Shown: positions 8,111 to 17,309, counted from the stretch's first letter. The stretch: DNA of 64,000 nucleotides from Bradyrhizobium sp. 199 (GCF_023073355.1 NZ_JADPJI010000009.1:62001-126000); one strand, 5' to 3'. The notes: generated by a model not told the origin, from the sequence alone. Translations and numbers: made by a program.

Positions 8111-9202
8111 ATGACCGATACCATCCGCATCCAACGCTTCAACGCTCGGCCCGTGATTGTGCCGATGAACTTGCCGCTCCAGACCTCGACCGGCGCGGTT
8201 GCCAGGGCGCCGCTGGTGCTGATCGACTGCGAGACGGACCACGGCGCCGTCGGGCACGCCTATCTGTTCTCGATCACGCCGTCGGCCTTGAAGCCGCTGA
8301 CGGCGATGGTCACTGAAATGTCAGAGCTGCTCGCCGGAGACGAGCTGCTGCCTTTCGAGATCGAGCGCAAGCTGACCCAGCGCTTCACCCTGCTGGGCCT
8401 CGCCGGCCTGCAGCGGCTGGCGCAATCCGGCATCGACATGGCGGCCTGGGATGCGCTGGCGCGCAGCAAGGGCCTGCCGCTGGCTCGCCTGCTCGGCGGC
8501 GCGCCGAAGCCGGTGCGCACCTACAATTCGAAGGGGCTCGGCATCATGCCGGCGGGTGCCGCGGTGGACGAAGCCCACAAGCTGCTTGCAGAAGGGTTTC
8601 ACGCCGCCAAGATCCGCGTCGGCCGGCCCGATGCGCGGGAGGATCTCGCCGTCGTCCGCGCGGTACGAAAAGCTGTCGGCGATCAGGTGACGCTGATGTG
8701 CGACTACAATCAGGCGCTGACGGTGACCGAGGCCATTCGCCGCGGGGAGATGCTCGACGACGAGGGCTTGAGCTGGATCGAGGAGCCGATCCGCCACGAC
8801 GACTATGAGGGCAGCGCCCGCATCGCGGACGCGCTGAGCACGCCGATCCAGATCGGGGAGAATTTTGACAGCGCCTTCTCCATGCAGGCCGCGCTCTCGG
8901 CAGAGGCCTGCGACTACGTGATGCCTGATGTCCAGCGCATCGGCGGCGTCACCGGCTGGCTCCGTGCCGCTTCGCTCGCGCATGCCGCCGGCATCGAGAT
9001 GTCCTCGCATCTGTTCTCGGAGGTGAGCGCGCATCTGCTGTGCGTGACGCCAACCGCGCATTGGCTGGAATATGTCGACTGGGCCGACGCGGTGCTGGCA
9101 ACGCGGCTGACGGTCAAGGACGGCTTTGCGTTGCCGAGCGAGGAGCCCGGCAACGGCATCGCGTGGGACGAGGCGGCGGTCGCCAAATATCTCGTCGAAT
9201 GA
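8111..9202 (+). CDS. Mandelate racemase / muconate lactonizing enzyme family protein
   Basis: A 363-residue enolase-superfamily enzyme with an N-terminal capping domain and a barrel. Visible residues: Lys167-x-Arg169 in AAKIRVGR, metal ligands Asp198 (CDYNQ), Glu224 (WIEEP) and Glu250 (GENFD), and His300 in SSHLFSEVSAHLL, the mandelate-racemase-type general base. Having both a Lys on one face and a His on the other fits racemases and acid-sugar dehydratases. The substrate is unknown. It is convergent with the RidA gene, nine bases apart. Confidence 0.85.
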   Translation: MTDTIRIQRFNARPVIVPMNLPLQTSTGAVARAPLVLIDCETDHGAVGHAYLFSITPSALKPLTAMVTEMSELLAGDELLPFEIERKLTQRFTLLGLAGLQRLAQSGIDMAAWDALARSKGLPLARLLGGAPKPVRTYNSKGLGIMPAGAAVDEAHKLLAEGFHAAKIRVGRPDAREDLAVVRAVRKAVGDQVTLMCDYNQALTVTEAIRRGEMLDDEGLSWIEEPIRHDDYEGSARIADALSTPIQIGENFDSAFSMQAALSAEACDYVMPDVQRIGGVTGWLRAASLAHAAGIEMSSHLFSEVSAHLLCVTPTAHWLEYVDWADAVLATRLTVKDGFALPSEEPGNGIAWDEAAVAKYLVE

Positions 9203-9211
9203 GCCGACCTG

Positions 9212-9634
9212 CTACGACCGGACGGCGGCGATCATATTCAATTCGACCGGCGCCCCCCGCGGCAGCTCGGCGACACCGACAGACGTACGCGTGTGACGGC
9301 CGCGATCACCAAGGCGTTCGATCAGCCGGTCGGAGGCCCCGTTCATGACTTGCGACTGCTGCGTAAATCCAGGCCCTGAAGCGACGTATCCAACGACCTG
9401 CAGGACCTGGACGATCCGGTCCTTCCCGCCTGTGGCATGATTGATGGCGGCAATGCAGAGATCGGCACAGAGGGCGGCGGCCTCTTGCGCGGCCGCCATA
9501 TCGACGCCAGCGCCGACCTTGCCCGCATATAGCAGGTCTTCGCCGCGACGCGGCAACTGGCCGCTGACATACGCAACTCCACCATGGATGATAACCGGCA
9601 GGTAGTTGCCGCCGGGCTTGTTCACGCTGCTCAT
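9212..9634 (-). CDS. RidA / YjgF-family protein
   Basis: A 140-residue member of the RidA superfamily of small trimeric deaminases that clear reactive enamines/imines. Seen: VAYVSGQLPRRGEDLLYAGK near the N-terminus and RTSVGVAELPRGAPVELNMI near the end, where the Arg corresponds to the substrate-carboxylate-binding residue of RidA. It belongs to the longer branch often annotated as a translation initiation inhibitor homologue. A second, more distant RidA relative occurs at 54242. Confidence 0.85.
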   Translation of the reverse strand: MSSVNKPGGNYLPVIIHGGVAYVSGQLPRRGEDLLYAGKVGAGVDMAAAQEAAALCADLCIAAINHATGGKDRIVQVLQVVGYVASGPGFTQQSQVMNGASDRLIERLGDRGRHTRTSVGVAELPRGAPVELNMIAAVRS

Positions 9635-9835
9635 TTAGATGGCCCGCCTTCTCTTCACATTCCGGCAAAACGATGCACCGGCATCGTCGCCGTGGGGACG
9701 AGGGGACAATGGCAGGCCACAAATCATGGATCAAGGCTGCCAAGCTCTTGCATGCCGAAGGCGCTGCGGATCCGCCCCGGCAAGGCTTCGCTTCCAGGCG
9801 TTGCGTAGCGGTGGCGAGCGCGATAACGATGCCCC

Positions 9836-10303
9836 ATGACCGCATGGCTCCCTCATCCCCACATCCGCGTCGTCGCGATCGGCCTGCACTGGCGCGACGG
9901 CCGGCTGCTTGCGGCCGAGGTTCGCGACGATGCGGGGCGGATCAAGGGCGTGCGTCCGCTCGGCGGCGAGATCGAATTCGGCGAGAGCTGGCGGGCTGCG
10001 CTCATGCGTGAATTCAACGAAGAGCTCGGCATTGACGTCACGCTCAAGGGCGAGCCGTTGATGCTGGAGAACATCTTCTTGCACGAGGGCGCGATCGGGC
10101 ACGAGGTGATGTTCATCTCCGAGGTCGAATTTCCCAAGGCCGCGTTCCGCGATCAGGACCGCATCGACTTCAGGGAGGATAACGGGGAGCAGATCGTGGC
10201 GCGCTGGTTCGACCTCGCAGATCTCGACGTGGAGGGCGCGCCGAGCCTGTTTCCAAGCGGGCTGAAGGGCTTGCTGCTAGGGGCACGAGACGGCGCTGTG
10301 TAA
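9836..10303 (+). CDS. Nudix hydrolase
   Basis: A 155-residue protein with a complete Nudix box, GGEIEFGESWRAALMREFNE followed by ELGI, which binds Mg2+ and cleaves nucleoside diphosphates linked to another group. Substrate cannot be assigned. Starts with ATG 202 bases from the divergent RidA gene. Confidence 0.88.
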   Translation: MTAWLPHPHIRVVAIGLHWRDGRLLAAEVRDDAGRIKGVRPLGGEIEFGESWRAALMREFNEELGIDVTLKGEPLMLENIFLHEGAIGHEVMFISEVEFPKAAFRDQDRIDFREDNGEQIVARWFDLADLDVEGAPSLFPSGLKGLLLGARDGAV

Positions 10304-10380
10304 GCGGCGCACCTGCTTTGCTGGCCGCGATGACGCCGGCTTCAACTCCACGTCATAGTGCCAAGCCTGCTGCTTGGCAG

Positions 10381-11532
10381 CTACTTCGCCAGTCGGAAGC
10401 GGCCTCCTTCCACCTTGATCAAGAATGCCGAGCGCTCGTCATATCCATTGTGATCGGTTGCGCTCATCGTGGACAGGCCGTTGTTGAGATACACCTCCTT
10501 GACGCGCTCGAGCTCGTCACGAAGGGCGGCCCGAAACTCTCCCGTACCGGGTTTCGCGGTCTTCAATGCGGTTGGTATCGCCGTCTGAAGGAGCGCCATC
10601 GAATCCCACAGGTGCGCTGCGAAGATGTTCGGCTTCTGCCCGTTCGCCTTCTCGTAGGCGGACAGCAATTGGTCTCGGACCTTGCGGAACGGATCGTCGG
10701 CCGGCAAATCGTCCGCGATCGTGAACGCCTCGCCGGTGAAGACGGCGCCTTCGACGCTGGCGCCGCCGAGCTTGATGAATTCTTCGGTGGCGACACCGTG
10801 GGTCTGGTAGATCTTGCCGGAATAGCCTCGCTCGCGAAGCGCCTGCTGCGGCAGGACCGCCGGCGTGCCCGCCGAGGCGATGAAGACAGCGTCCGGATTT
10901 GTCGCCATCACCTTGAGAGCCTGTCCGGTCACGCTGGTGTCGGCGCGCGCATAGACTTCGTGCGTGGTCAGGGTCAGGCCGAGAGTGGGAGCAAGCCTGC
11001 TCACTTCCTTGTAATAGCCCTCGCCATATCCATCGGAGACGCCGATATAGCCGAGCGTCTTCGCGCCCGACTTCGCGATATGCTTGAGGATCGCGAGGGC
11101 CATCAAATCGTCGTTGGGAACGACCTTGAAGGCCCATTTGCGCCGCTCGTCCATCGGTTGGACGATGGCCGTCGCCGCGGCGAGCGAGATGATCGGCGTC
11201 TTGGCCTCCCAGGCGACGTCGAGCATCGGCATGGTCACCGGCGTCAGCGAGGAGCCGATGAGGACGTCGACACCGTCCTGAATGACGAGCCGCCGCGCGT
11301 TCTGAATGCCCTTGGTCGAATCCGATTCATCATCGAGGGCGATATAGACGATCTTCTCGCCGCCGATCTCCTTGGGAAGGGCAGCAACCGTCCGCATCTG
11401 CGGCTGCCCGAGCGCCGAGCCCGGCCCTGAAGCAGAGACCACGATGCCCACCCTGATATCGGCATTTGCGCGGGGGATGGCGAGAACCATTGCAGTGCAA
11501 ACGCACAAGGCGGCGAGGCAGCGCCGGATCAT
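10381..11532 (-). CDS. Branched-chain amino-acid type ABC transporter substrate-binding protein (orphan)
   Basis: A 383-residue periplasmic binding protein of the LivK/leucine-binding type: signal peptide ending near ANA (residue 24), IRVGIVVSASGPGSALGQPQ at the start of the mature domain, then two lobes. GGGAGG ribosome site six bases from the ATG. No permease or ATPase gene is adjacent, so it must share a transporter encoded elsewhere or act alone. Such orphan binding proteins are numerous in rhizobia and often bind aromatic or organic acids. Confidence 0.85.
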   Translation of the reverse strand: MIRRCLAALCVCTAMVLAIPRANADIRVGIVVSASGPGSALGQPQMRTVAALPKEIGGEKIVYIALDDESDSTKGIQNARRLVIQDGVDVLIGSSLTPVTMPMLDVAWEAKTPIISLAAATAIVQPMDERRKWAFKVVPNDDLMALAILKHIAKSGAKTLGYIGVSDGYGEGYYKEVSRLAPTLGLTLTTHEVYARADTSVTGQALKVMATNPDAVFIASAGTPAVLPQQALRERGYSGKIYQTHGVATEEFIKLGGASVEGAVFTGEAFTIADDLPADDPFRKVRDQLLSAYEKANGQKPNIFAAHLWDSMALLQTAIPTALKTAKPGTGEFRAALRDELERVKEVYLNNGLSTMSATDHNGYDERSAFLIKVEGGRFRLAK

Positions 11533-11805
11533 GATGTCCTCCCTGGTATTATCTTCACCAAAGCAATGTCGCTCTGGCCCGGGAGAAAGTCTGTCCCTAC
11601 CGCTAGGGACAAGCCCAATCTCGGGGAGGATCGCCTTCGGTTGAATGCGCGGGATGCCGCTCGACTATCCTGGACCGACAAAGTCGCGCCATCTCGCGTC
11701 AGACGAGAGTGGAACAAGACGCCCCACGTCTACGCTCTTCGAGCTACGACGGACACGCTTCGCCACAATTTCCAGGCTGTGCCACGCGAAGCCGAAGGCG
11801 AAGCG

Positions 11806-11880
11806 TGGTGGGCACGACAGGGATCGAACCTGTGACCCCTACCATGTCAAGGTAGTGCTCTCCCGCTGAGCTACGTGCCC
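11806..11880 (-). tRNA. tRNA-Val (anticodon GAC), CCA encoded
   Basis: On the minus strand the sequence starts GGGCACGTAGCTCAGCGGGA, with acceptor stem GGGCACG/CGTGCCC, anticodon stem CTACC/GGTAG enclosing loop TTGACAT (anticodon GAC), T arm with GGTTCGATCC, discriminator A and an encoded CCA. All arms fold by eye. Confidence 0.95.
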
Positions 11881-11955
11881 TAGTCGTCCACTGGTGTCGG
11901 GTGGGGTCCCTATAACGGCTCAGGGAAGCCGGCGCAAGGACGGAACGGGGCCGAT

Positions 11956-12315
11956 TCAGGCCGCCAGCATCTTGTTCACTTCGCTGACCAATTCGCGCAG
12001 ATGCACGGGCTTGGACAGCACCTTGGCGTTCTTGGGGGCGTCCGAATCCGAGTTCAGGGCCACCGCGGCGAAGCCCGTGATGAACATGATCTTGATGTCG
12101 GGGTCGAGTTCCGAAGCCCGGCGGGCGAGCTCGATGCCGTCCATCTCCGGCATCACGATGTCGGTCAGCAGCATCTCGAACGGCTCTTCCCGCAGCCGCT
12201 GATAGGCGGCCATGCCATTGTCATGGGACGAGACCTGAAAACCGGCGTTTTCCAGCGCCTTGACCAGGAAACGGCGCATGTCGTTGTCGTCTTCGGCGAG
12301 CAGGATTTTTGGCAT
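11956..12315 (-). CDS. cpdR: Single-domain response regulator CpdR
   Basis: A 119-residue stand-alone receiver, the length and sequence expected of CpdR: MPKILLAEDDNDMRRFLVKA, acceptor Asp in LLTDIVMPEMDG, and Lys in VLSKPVHLREL. In Caulobacter and Sinorhizobium, unphosphorylated CpdR directs ClpXP to degrade cell-cycle proteins such as CtrA and PdeA, under control of the CckA phosphorelay. The frame extends 14 codons upstream, but the ATG at 12315 starts the conserved sequence. The neighbouring N-formylglutamate amidohydrolase and hisN reproduce an arrangement I recall from other Rhizobiales. Confidence 0.9.
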   Translation of the reverse strand: MPKILLAEDDNDMRRFLVKALENAGFQVSSHDNGMAAYQRLREEPFEMLLTDIVMPEMDGIELARRASELDPDIKIMFITGFAAVALNSDSDAPKNAKVLSKPVHLRELVSEVNKMLAA

Positions 12316-12646
12316 GGCAGGATCGTCGCATCCCCAGAGGATATCAGCAGAGGTCACTAAGCCCGACAGAGGGTAAATTTGGGGTGAAAATCTTTACCCT
12401 GAGGCGGCGACGCTGCCCGTTCCTTGTGAACTGTAATGGAGCTCGAAGCAATCGAGCCGCCGCGGCTCATCCCCGTTTCCCTGCCCGCACGGTTAAGACG
12501 TGTTCCAACCAGCTATCACATCTTTTCGCTTGGCAGAATGGTTGCGATTCCGGACAATGACGACAACATAAGAGCCGCTCGATCGGCCGAATCAATGCGG
12601 TCTGGACCCTGCCAGATGCCGGCGCGAAGGGACGAAGCCTGAGAAG
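12316..12646. other. Divergent intergenic region, cpdR / N-formylglutamate amidohydrolase
   Basis: 331 bases with no gene-like frame. It must hold promoters for both flanking genes. The part next to cpdR contains a 31-base inverted repeat (12370-12400). No other structure was recognised. Confidence 0.6.
12370..12400. promoter_or_regulatory. Inverted repeat upstream of cpdR
   Basis: Perfect 8-base arms AGGGTAAA and TTTACCCT separated by 15 bases, centred about 70 bases upstream of the cpdR start. The AT-rich, widely spaced form suggests an operator for a dimeric regulator. It does not match the CtrA TTAA-N7-TTAA consensus. Confidence 0.4.
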
Positions 12647-13537
12647 ATGACCCGGTTTGACGGCGAGGTGTCGCCAGCCTTCGAGATCGTGGAGCCCGCG
12701 CAATGGCGCGCGCCCGTCATCTTCAACTCGCCCCATTCCGGCTCGACCTACCCGGACGAATTTTTGGCGGCTTCAAGAATCGACCTGCCGACGCTGCGGC
12801 GGTCCGAAGATTCGTTCATGGACGAGTTGATCGGCCACTTGAGCGAGCGCGGCTTTCCGACCGTCAAGGTCAATTTTCCCCGCTCCTATGTCGACGTCAA
12901 TCGCGAGCCCTATGAGCTCGATCCCCGCATGTTCAGCGGACGGCTGCCGAGCTTTGCCAATACCCGCTCGATGCGGGTCGCTGGCGGCCTCGGCACCATT
13001 CCGCGCGTGGTCGGCGACGGCCAGGAGATCTACCGCGACCGCATTCTGGTCGATGATGCGCTGGGGCGGATCGAGACGCTGTACAAGCCCTATCACCGGG
13101 CGCTGCGCCGACTGATCAACAAGGTGCACCAGATGTTCGGCACCGTGGTGCTGGTCGACTGCCATTCGATGCCCTCGGTCGGCGTGTCCCGCGACGAGCC
13201 GCGCCGGCCCGATGTCGTGATCGGCGACCGCTACGGGACGAGCTGCACGCCGCTGCTGCCCGACCGGGTCGAGGAGACCATGGCCGGCCTCGGCTATTCG
13301 ATCGGCCGCAACAAGCCCTATGCCGGCGGCTTCATCACCGAGCATTACGGCAATCCAGCCAGCGGCCTGCACGCGGTGCAGCTCGAGCTCAATCGCGCGA
13401 TCTATATGGACGAGCGGCGGCGCGAGCGCAGTCCACGCTTTGCGCAAGTGGCGACCGACTTCGGCGTTCTCGCCGACGTGCTGGCGACCACGATTCCGTT
13501 CGGCGACCTCGGCCCGTTCCAGGCCGCGGCGGAATAG
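12647..13537 (+). CDS. N-formylglutamate amidohydrolase family protein
   Basis: A 296-residue zinc hydrolase of the FGase family, which releases formate from N-formyl-L-glutamate in histidine degradation or acts on related N-formyl substrates. Seen: VIFNSPHSGSTYPDEF near the N-terminus, RSYVDVNREPYELDPRMF, LVDCHSMPSVGV and GGFITEHYGNPASGLHAVQL, which carry the probable metal and substrate residues. No hut genes accompany it, so a role in histidine use is doubtful. ATG with a GAGAAG leader. Confidence 0.85.
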   Translation: MTRFDGEVSPAFEIVEPAQWRAPVIFNSPHSGSTYPDEFLAASRIDLPTLRRSEDSFMDELIGHLSERGFPTVKVNFPRSYVDVNREPYELDPRMFSGRLPSFANTRSMRVAGGLGTIPRVVGDGQEIYRDRILVDDALGRIETLYKPYHRALRRLINKVHQMFGTVVLVDCHSMPSVGVSRDEPRRPDVVIGDRYGTSCTPLLPDRVEETMAGLGYSIGRNKPYAGGFITEHYGNPASGLHAVQLELNRAIYMDERRRERSPRFAQVATDFGVLADVLATTIPFGDLGPFQAAAE

Positions 13538-13648
13538 GCGCCGGTTTTTTGTAAGATCGTGTGGTCTGCGGTCGGCGCGAACTATCTTCGCTTCGCCAAT
13601 TTGCGCGCGCTGAACTGAAAGCCAGGTTCGCAGAAACAAGGCCGCAAG

Positions 13649-13683
13649 AAAAAAGGGCCGCTCGCGAATGACGCAAGCGGCCC
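13649..13683 (-). terminator. Rho-independent terminator of the small RNA
   Basis: Minus-strand stem GGGCCGCTtGCG / CGCgAGCGGCCC with loop TCATT, followed by TTTTTTC. Textbook intrinsic terminator; no protein gene on this strand precedes it, which is itself evidence for the RNA gene. Confidence 0.85.
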
Positions 13684-13739
13684 AAGTCTAGGGAGGAAAC
13701 GCCCAAGGAGGGCAGCGGTAACGCAGAGCGCTACCGCAC
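13649..13739 (-). ncRNA. mmgR: MmgR/suhB-type small RNA (alpha-r8 family)
   Basis: A short minus-strand transcript predicted between the N-formylglutamate amidohydrolase and hisN genes, where the alphaproteobacterial suhB-motif RNA, MmgR of Sinorhizobium, is located (recalled). It contains the single-stranded CU-rich motifs CCCTCC and TTCCTCCC expected of an Hfq-dependent RNA that masks ribosome sites, and ends with a strong hairpin and T-run. A promoter-like TTGCAC-17-CATATT lies just upstream. In S. meliloti the RNA limits polyhydroxybutyrate granule formation. The 5' end is an estimate. Confidence 0.72.
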
Positions 13740-13745
13740 CGCAAC

Positions 13746-13774
13746 AATATGCGGCCGCGACGCACAAAGTGCAA
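13746..13774 (-). promoter_or_regulatory. Probable promoter of the small RNA
   Basis: Minus strand: TTGCAC (13774-13769), 17-base spacer, CATATT (13751-13746). Both boxes are close to the housekeeping sigma consensus and predict a start near 13739. Between this and hisN (13775-14080) about 300 bases show no gene; the hisN promoter must lie there. Confidence 0.5.
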
Positions 13775-14080
13775 GGGCTTTTGGGCCGTTTCCCATGCAA
13801 TACGCACATGGCTCAGTTGCTTCCACGGAAACCCAGATTCAGCTTCTTTGATAAAGAAATTCAATGGGTTGATAGGTGTTTGCGTACGAACGAAGCACGG
13901 TCGGAACTAAGTTTTCAACGCCGTGATCGATATTTGGCCAGAAGATGACCGACATACGGCAGGGCGGCCGCGGCATTCAAAATACCAGGGAGCAAAATCA
14001 AGACAGCGCTGCAAGATCCTGCTGAATTGAGCTAGGCAGGAGGCGAGCTTCACCCGACTTTCGCTTTGAGGATTTAGCCC

Positions 14081-14863
14081 GTGACGGTGATCGACTTCTC
14101 CGCCTTCATCGGACGGCTCGCCACCGCCTCCGGCGAAACCATCCTGCCGTTCTTCCGCACCTCCCTGTCGATCGACGACAAGAGCAAGACCAGGGATTTC
14201 GACCCCGTGACGGAGGCCGACCGCGCCGGCGAGGCGGTGATGCGGCGGCTGATCAAGGCCAACTTCCCCCAGCACGGCATCGTCGGCGAGGAATTCGGCA
14301 ACGAGCGCGAGGACGCCGACTATGTCTGGGTGCTCGATCCCATCGACGGCACCAAATCCTTCATCGGCGGCTTTCCGATCTGGGGCACCCTGATCGCACT
14401 GCTGCACAAGGGCGCGCCGGTGTTCGGCATGATGCATCAGCCCTTCATCGGCGAGCGCTTCTCCGGCGACAACGGCTCGGCCAATTACAAGGGCCCCTCC
14501 GGCGAGCGTCGGCTCCAGGTCCGCCGCTGTGCCTCGCTTTCGGGGGCCACGACCTACACCACCAGCCCCTTGCTGATGAACGAGCGTGACCGCGCCATCT
14601 TCGGCCGCATCGAGCAGGGCGCGCGGCTGTCGCGCTATGGCGGCGACTGCTACTCCTATTGCATGCTGGCGGCGGGCCATGTCGATCTCGTGGTCGAGAC
14701 CGAGCTGAAGCCTTATGATATCGCCGCGCTGATTCCGATCGTGACCGGCGCCGGCGGCGTCGTCACCACTTGGGAGGGCAAGCCGGCCCAGGGCGGCGGT
14801 CGCATCATCGCGGCCGGCGACGCCAGGGTCCACGAAGAAGCCTTGAGGCTGCTCAACCAATAA
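14081..14863 (+). CDS. hisN: Histidinol-phosphatase, inositol-monophosphatase fold
   Basis: A 260-residue IMPase-superfamily phosphatase. Metal-site motifs: GEEFG, WVLDPIDGTKSFIGGFPIWG, and ELKPYDIAALIPIVTGAGG. Alphaproteobacteria use such an enzyme for the histidinol-phosphate step of histidine synthesis, and the FIGGFP variant is typical of HisN rather than of SuhB. GTG start with GAGGA upstream. A general IMPase role cannot be excluded. A Bug/TctC gene starts 22 bases downstream. Confidence 0.8.
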   Translation: MTVIDFSAFIGRLATASGETILPFFRTSLSIDDKSKTRDFDPVTEADRAGEAVMRRLIKANFPQHGIVGEEFGNEREDADYVWVLDPIDGTKSFIGGFPIWGTLIALLHKGAPVFGMMHQPFIGERFSGDNGSANYKGPSGERRLQVRRCASLSGATTYTTSPLLMNERDRAIFGRIEQGARLSRYGGDCYSYCMLAAGHVDLVVETELKPYDIAALIPIVTGAGGVVTTWEGKPAQGGGRIIAAGDARVHEEALRLLNQ

Positions 14864-14885
14864 CAAACGCGAGCGGGAGGCTTTC

Positions 14886-15852
14886 ATGACTATCTCACGC
14901 AGGCTTCTTCTTGGTTTGTTCCTGCTGCTGCCGTCAGCGGTGGCGGCGCAGAATTTTCCCGCGAAACCGATCAAGCTGATCGTGCCGTTCCCGGCCGGCG
15001 GTCCGAACGACATCATCGCGCGTGTGATCGGCCAGCGCATGTCGGAGCTGTCGGGCCAGCCGGTGCTGATCGACAACCGCGGCGGCCAGGGCGGCGTGCT
15101 CGGCACCGACGCTGTCTCCAAGGCCCCGCCTGACGGCTACACCATCGCAATCTCCAGCGCCGGCGCCCTCGCCATCAGTCCGAGCATGGAGAAAGTCGCC
15201 TATGACACGCTGACCGATCTCACGCCGGTGACCCTGGTTGCGACCGTGCCGGAAATGCTTGTGGTCGCCACCAACGTGCCCGCAAAGGACATCGGCGAGC
15301 TGATTGCACTGGCCAAGGCGCAGCCCGGCAAGCTCAACTTCGCCTCATCCGGCCCCGGCAGCCTGCCGCATCTGGCTGGTGAATTGTTCAAGCAGACGGC
15401 CAAGATCGACATCGTGCATGTGCCCTATCGCGGTGCCGCGCCGGCCGTGAACGATCTACTGGGCCAACAGGTCCAGATGACGTTCCTCGATCTTTCCGGT
15501 GCTGCTGCCGCAGGTCAAGGCGGGCGCGCTACGGCCGATCGCAATCGGCTCCGCCGCGCGGGCCCCGACCGCACCTGATGTGCCGACCACCGCAGAAGCG
15601 GGATTTACCGGCCTCCACATCGAGAACTGGTACGGCATGGTCGCGCCGAAGGGCACGTCGAAGGAGATCGTCACCGCGCTGCATGGCCTGGCAACAAAGG
15701 CGATGGCGGATCCCGCGGTGAAGGAAAAGCTCGCCGCGCAAGGCGCAACGCTTGTTGGCGACGAGCCGGAGCATTTTCGCCAGTTCATCACGGACGAGAC
15801 CGCGAAATGGGCGAAGGTGATCAAGGACGCCGGGATCGAGACGGCGAAGTAG
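14886..15852 (+). pseudogene. Bug/TctC-family tripartite transporter binding protein, frameshifted
   Basis: The first frame encodes a signal peptide and a typical Bug protein start (FPAKPIKLIVPFPAGGPNDI, then SELSGQPVLIDNRGGQGGVL) up to VQMTFLDLS at about 15495. The family sequence then continues in the next frame as VLLPQVKAGALRPIAIGSAA to the normal C-terminus at 15852. Removing one T from the TTT at 15493-15495 restores a continuous protein of about 320 residues. This is either a recent inactivating insertion or a sequencing error. GGGAGG precedes the ATG. No TctAB membrane genes are adjacent. Confidence 0.85.
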
Positions 15853-16116
15853 GGCCGATGTTCCCCCAGCGCTACCCCGTTATTTGCTCATAGCCGCCGC
15901 CGTTTCATGACGAGCCTCTGCGCTTCGACAGCCGCCTATGCACGCCGCTAGAGAGGTGACCAAACCAGCTTCTCGAAGCCGCGCCTGCCCTTCGGCGGCC
16001 TGCATGATCTCAGCCCTACACGCGAGCACCTCCATCAGCCGATCGATTTCGACCGTCTGAATGGTACGGAAAGGTCGGGAGGCGATGGGGTGCCTCCACG
16101 GAGCGATCCGCACTGC

Positions 16117-17307
16117 TCAGCGCGCGTATAAGCCTTCTACGATCGGCAACCGCGCGGCCCGGACGGCCGGAAACAATCCACCGATCAGACCCACGATCAG
16201 CGCAAGGGCGACGCCCTCGACGATCAGCCAGGGACTGAGCTTGAAGTCGAACACCACCTGCGTGAAGTTGCCGCCGAGGGTCGAGGCCGTGACGCCGTCG
16301 AAAATCAGATAGGTGGCGGCAGCCCCTACCAGGCCGCCGATGACGGCGAGCAACAACGATTCGGCCAGCGTGCCGACGAACGCCGGGAAGCCGCCGAAGC
16401 CGATGGCGCGCAGCGTTGCGATTTCCGTCGCGCGGGCAGCAACCGACGAATACATGGTGTTGAGCGCGCCGGCGACCGCGCCCAGCGCCATCGCGATCGC
16501 CAGCGGCCAGCCGAGTTTCTGAATCAGGTCGGAGGTCTGGGAGGCCTGTTCGGCGAAGTAGGCGGCTTCGGATTTGACGTCGAGCTTCAGCCGCGGATCG
16601 TTGTCGCTGTAGCTTTTGAGTTCGTTCAGCGTAGCTGGCGCGGTGAGGCGCACGCGCACAATTTGCACGACGTTGTTGCGGTTGAACAGGCTCTGCACCA
16701 CGTTGAGATCGGCCCAGATTTCAGATTCGAACACGCTGCCGCCCGCGTCGAACACGCCGACGACGGTCCAGCGCGTGGCGCCGAACGCCACGGTAGAGCC
16801 GAGGTCGAAGCCTTCGAACTGGCGCTGCAATGCCTTGCCGACCACCACTTCGTTGCTGCCGCGGTTGAACATGCGGCCCGCGGTGATGGTGATGTCCTTG
16901 CGCAGCGTAGAGCCCTGTTCGCCGATCCCGCGCAGCGGCAGGTTGGCCTTGGTGCTGGTCGAGCGCTTGATGCCGTCCACCACCAGATAAAGCTCCGGCG
17001 AGATCAGCGGCTTGCCGTCGTTGCCGCGGGCGATCCCGGGACCGTCCTCGATCAGCCGCACCTGGTCGCGGCTCACGGTGCTGTTGATCTCGGCCTGCGA
17101 GCCGGCCCGCAGCACGATCGCGATGTCGTCGGCGCCGGAGCCTGCGATGGTGCGCTGAAAACCGTTGGCCATCGCCAGGAAGGCGAGCAGCACGATCACC
17201 ACCAGAGCGATCGCGATCACCGTCGACAGCGAGAGCCAGCGCCGCTGCGCAATGCTCTTGAGATTGATAGCGGTGACCGCCGCGACTTGAAGCCAGAGCG
17301 AACGCAT
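16117..17307 (-). CDS. ABC transporter permease, FtsX/MacB type (second permease)
   Basis: A 396-residue permease with one N-terminal helix (about 24-48), a periplasmic MacB-like domain (about 50-265) and three C-terminal helices in an FtsX domain (ATEIATLRAIGFGGFPAFVG and after). Last gene of a four-gene minus-strand operon; it starts two bases after the stop of the first permease gene. With that protein it probably forms a heterodimeric exporter driven by the ATPase at 18467. Confidence 0.87.
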   Translation of the reverse strand: MRSLWLQVAAVTAINLKSIAQRRWLSLSTVIAIALVVIVLLAFLAMANGFQRTIAGSGADDIAIVLRAGSQAEINSTVSRDQVRLIEDGPGIARGNDGKPLISPELYLVVDGIKRSTSTKANLPLRGIGEQGSTLRKDITITAGRMFNRGSNEVVVGKALQRQFEGFDLGSTVAFGATRWTVVGVFDAGGSVFESEIWADLNVVQSLFNRNNVVQIVRVRLTAPATLNELKSYSDNDPRLKLDVKSEAAYFAEQASQTSDLIQKLGWPLAIAMALGAVAGALNTMYSSVAARATEIATLRAIGFGGFPAFVGTLAESLLLAVIGGLVGAAATYLIFDGVTASTLGGNFTQVVFDFKLSPWLIVEGVALALIVGLIGGLFPAVRAARLPIVEGLYAR

Positions 17308-17309
17308 GC

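Noticed and set aside
11778..11810. Hairpin CCACGC/GCGTGG beside the tRNA as terminator
   Set aside because: Lacks a T-run on the tRNA strand and overlaps the encoded CCA end; not reported as a terminator.
13907..15121. 404-codon minus-strand frame
   Set aside because: Antisense to hisN and the Bug gene, both with clear family motifs; the frame has no recognisable domain.
15880..16113. 77-codon minus-strand frame downstream of the Bug pseudogene
   Set aside because: No ribosome site, no family resemblance, low-confidence composition; treated as non-coding space.
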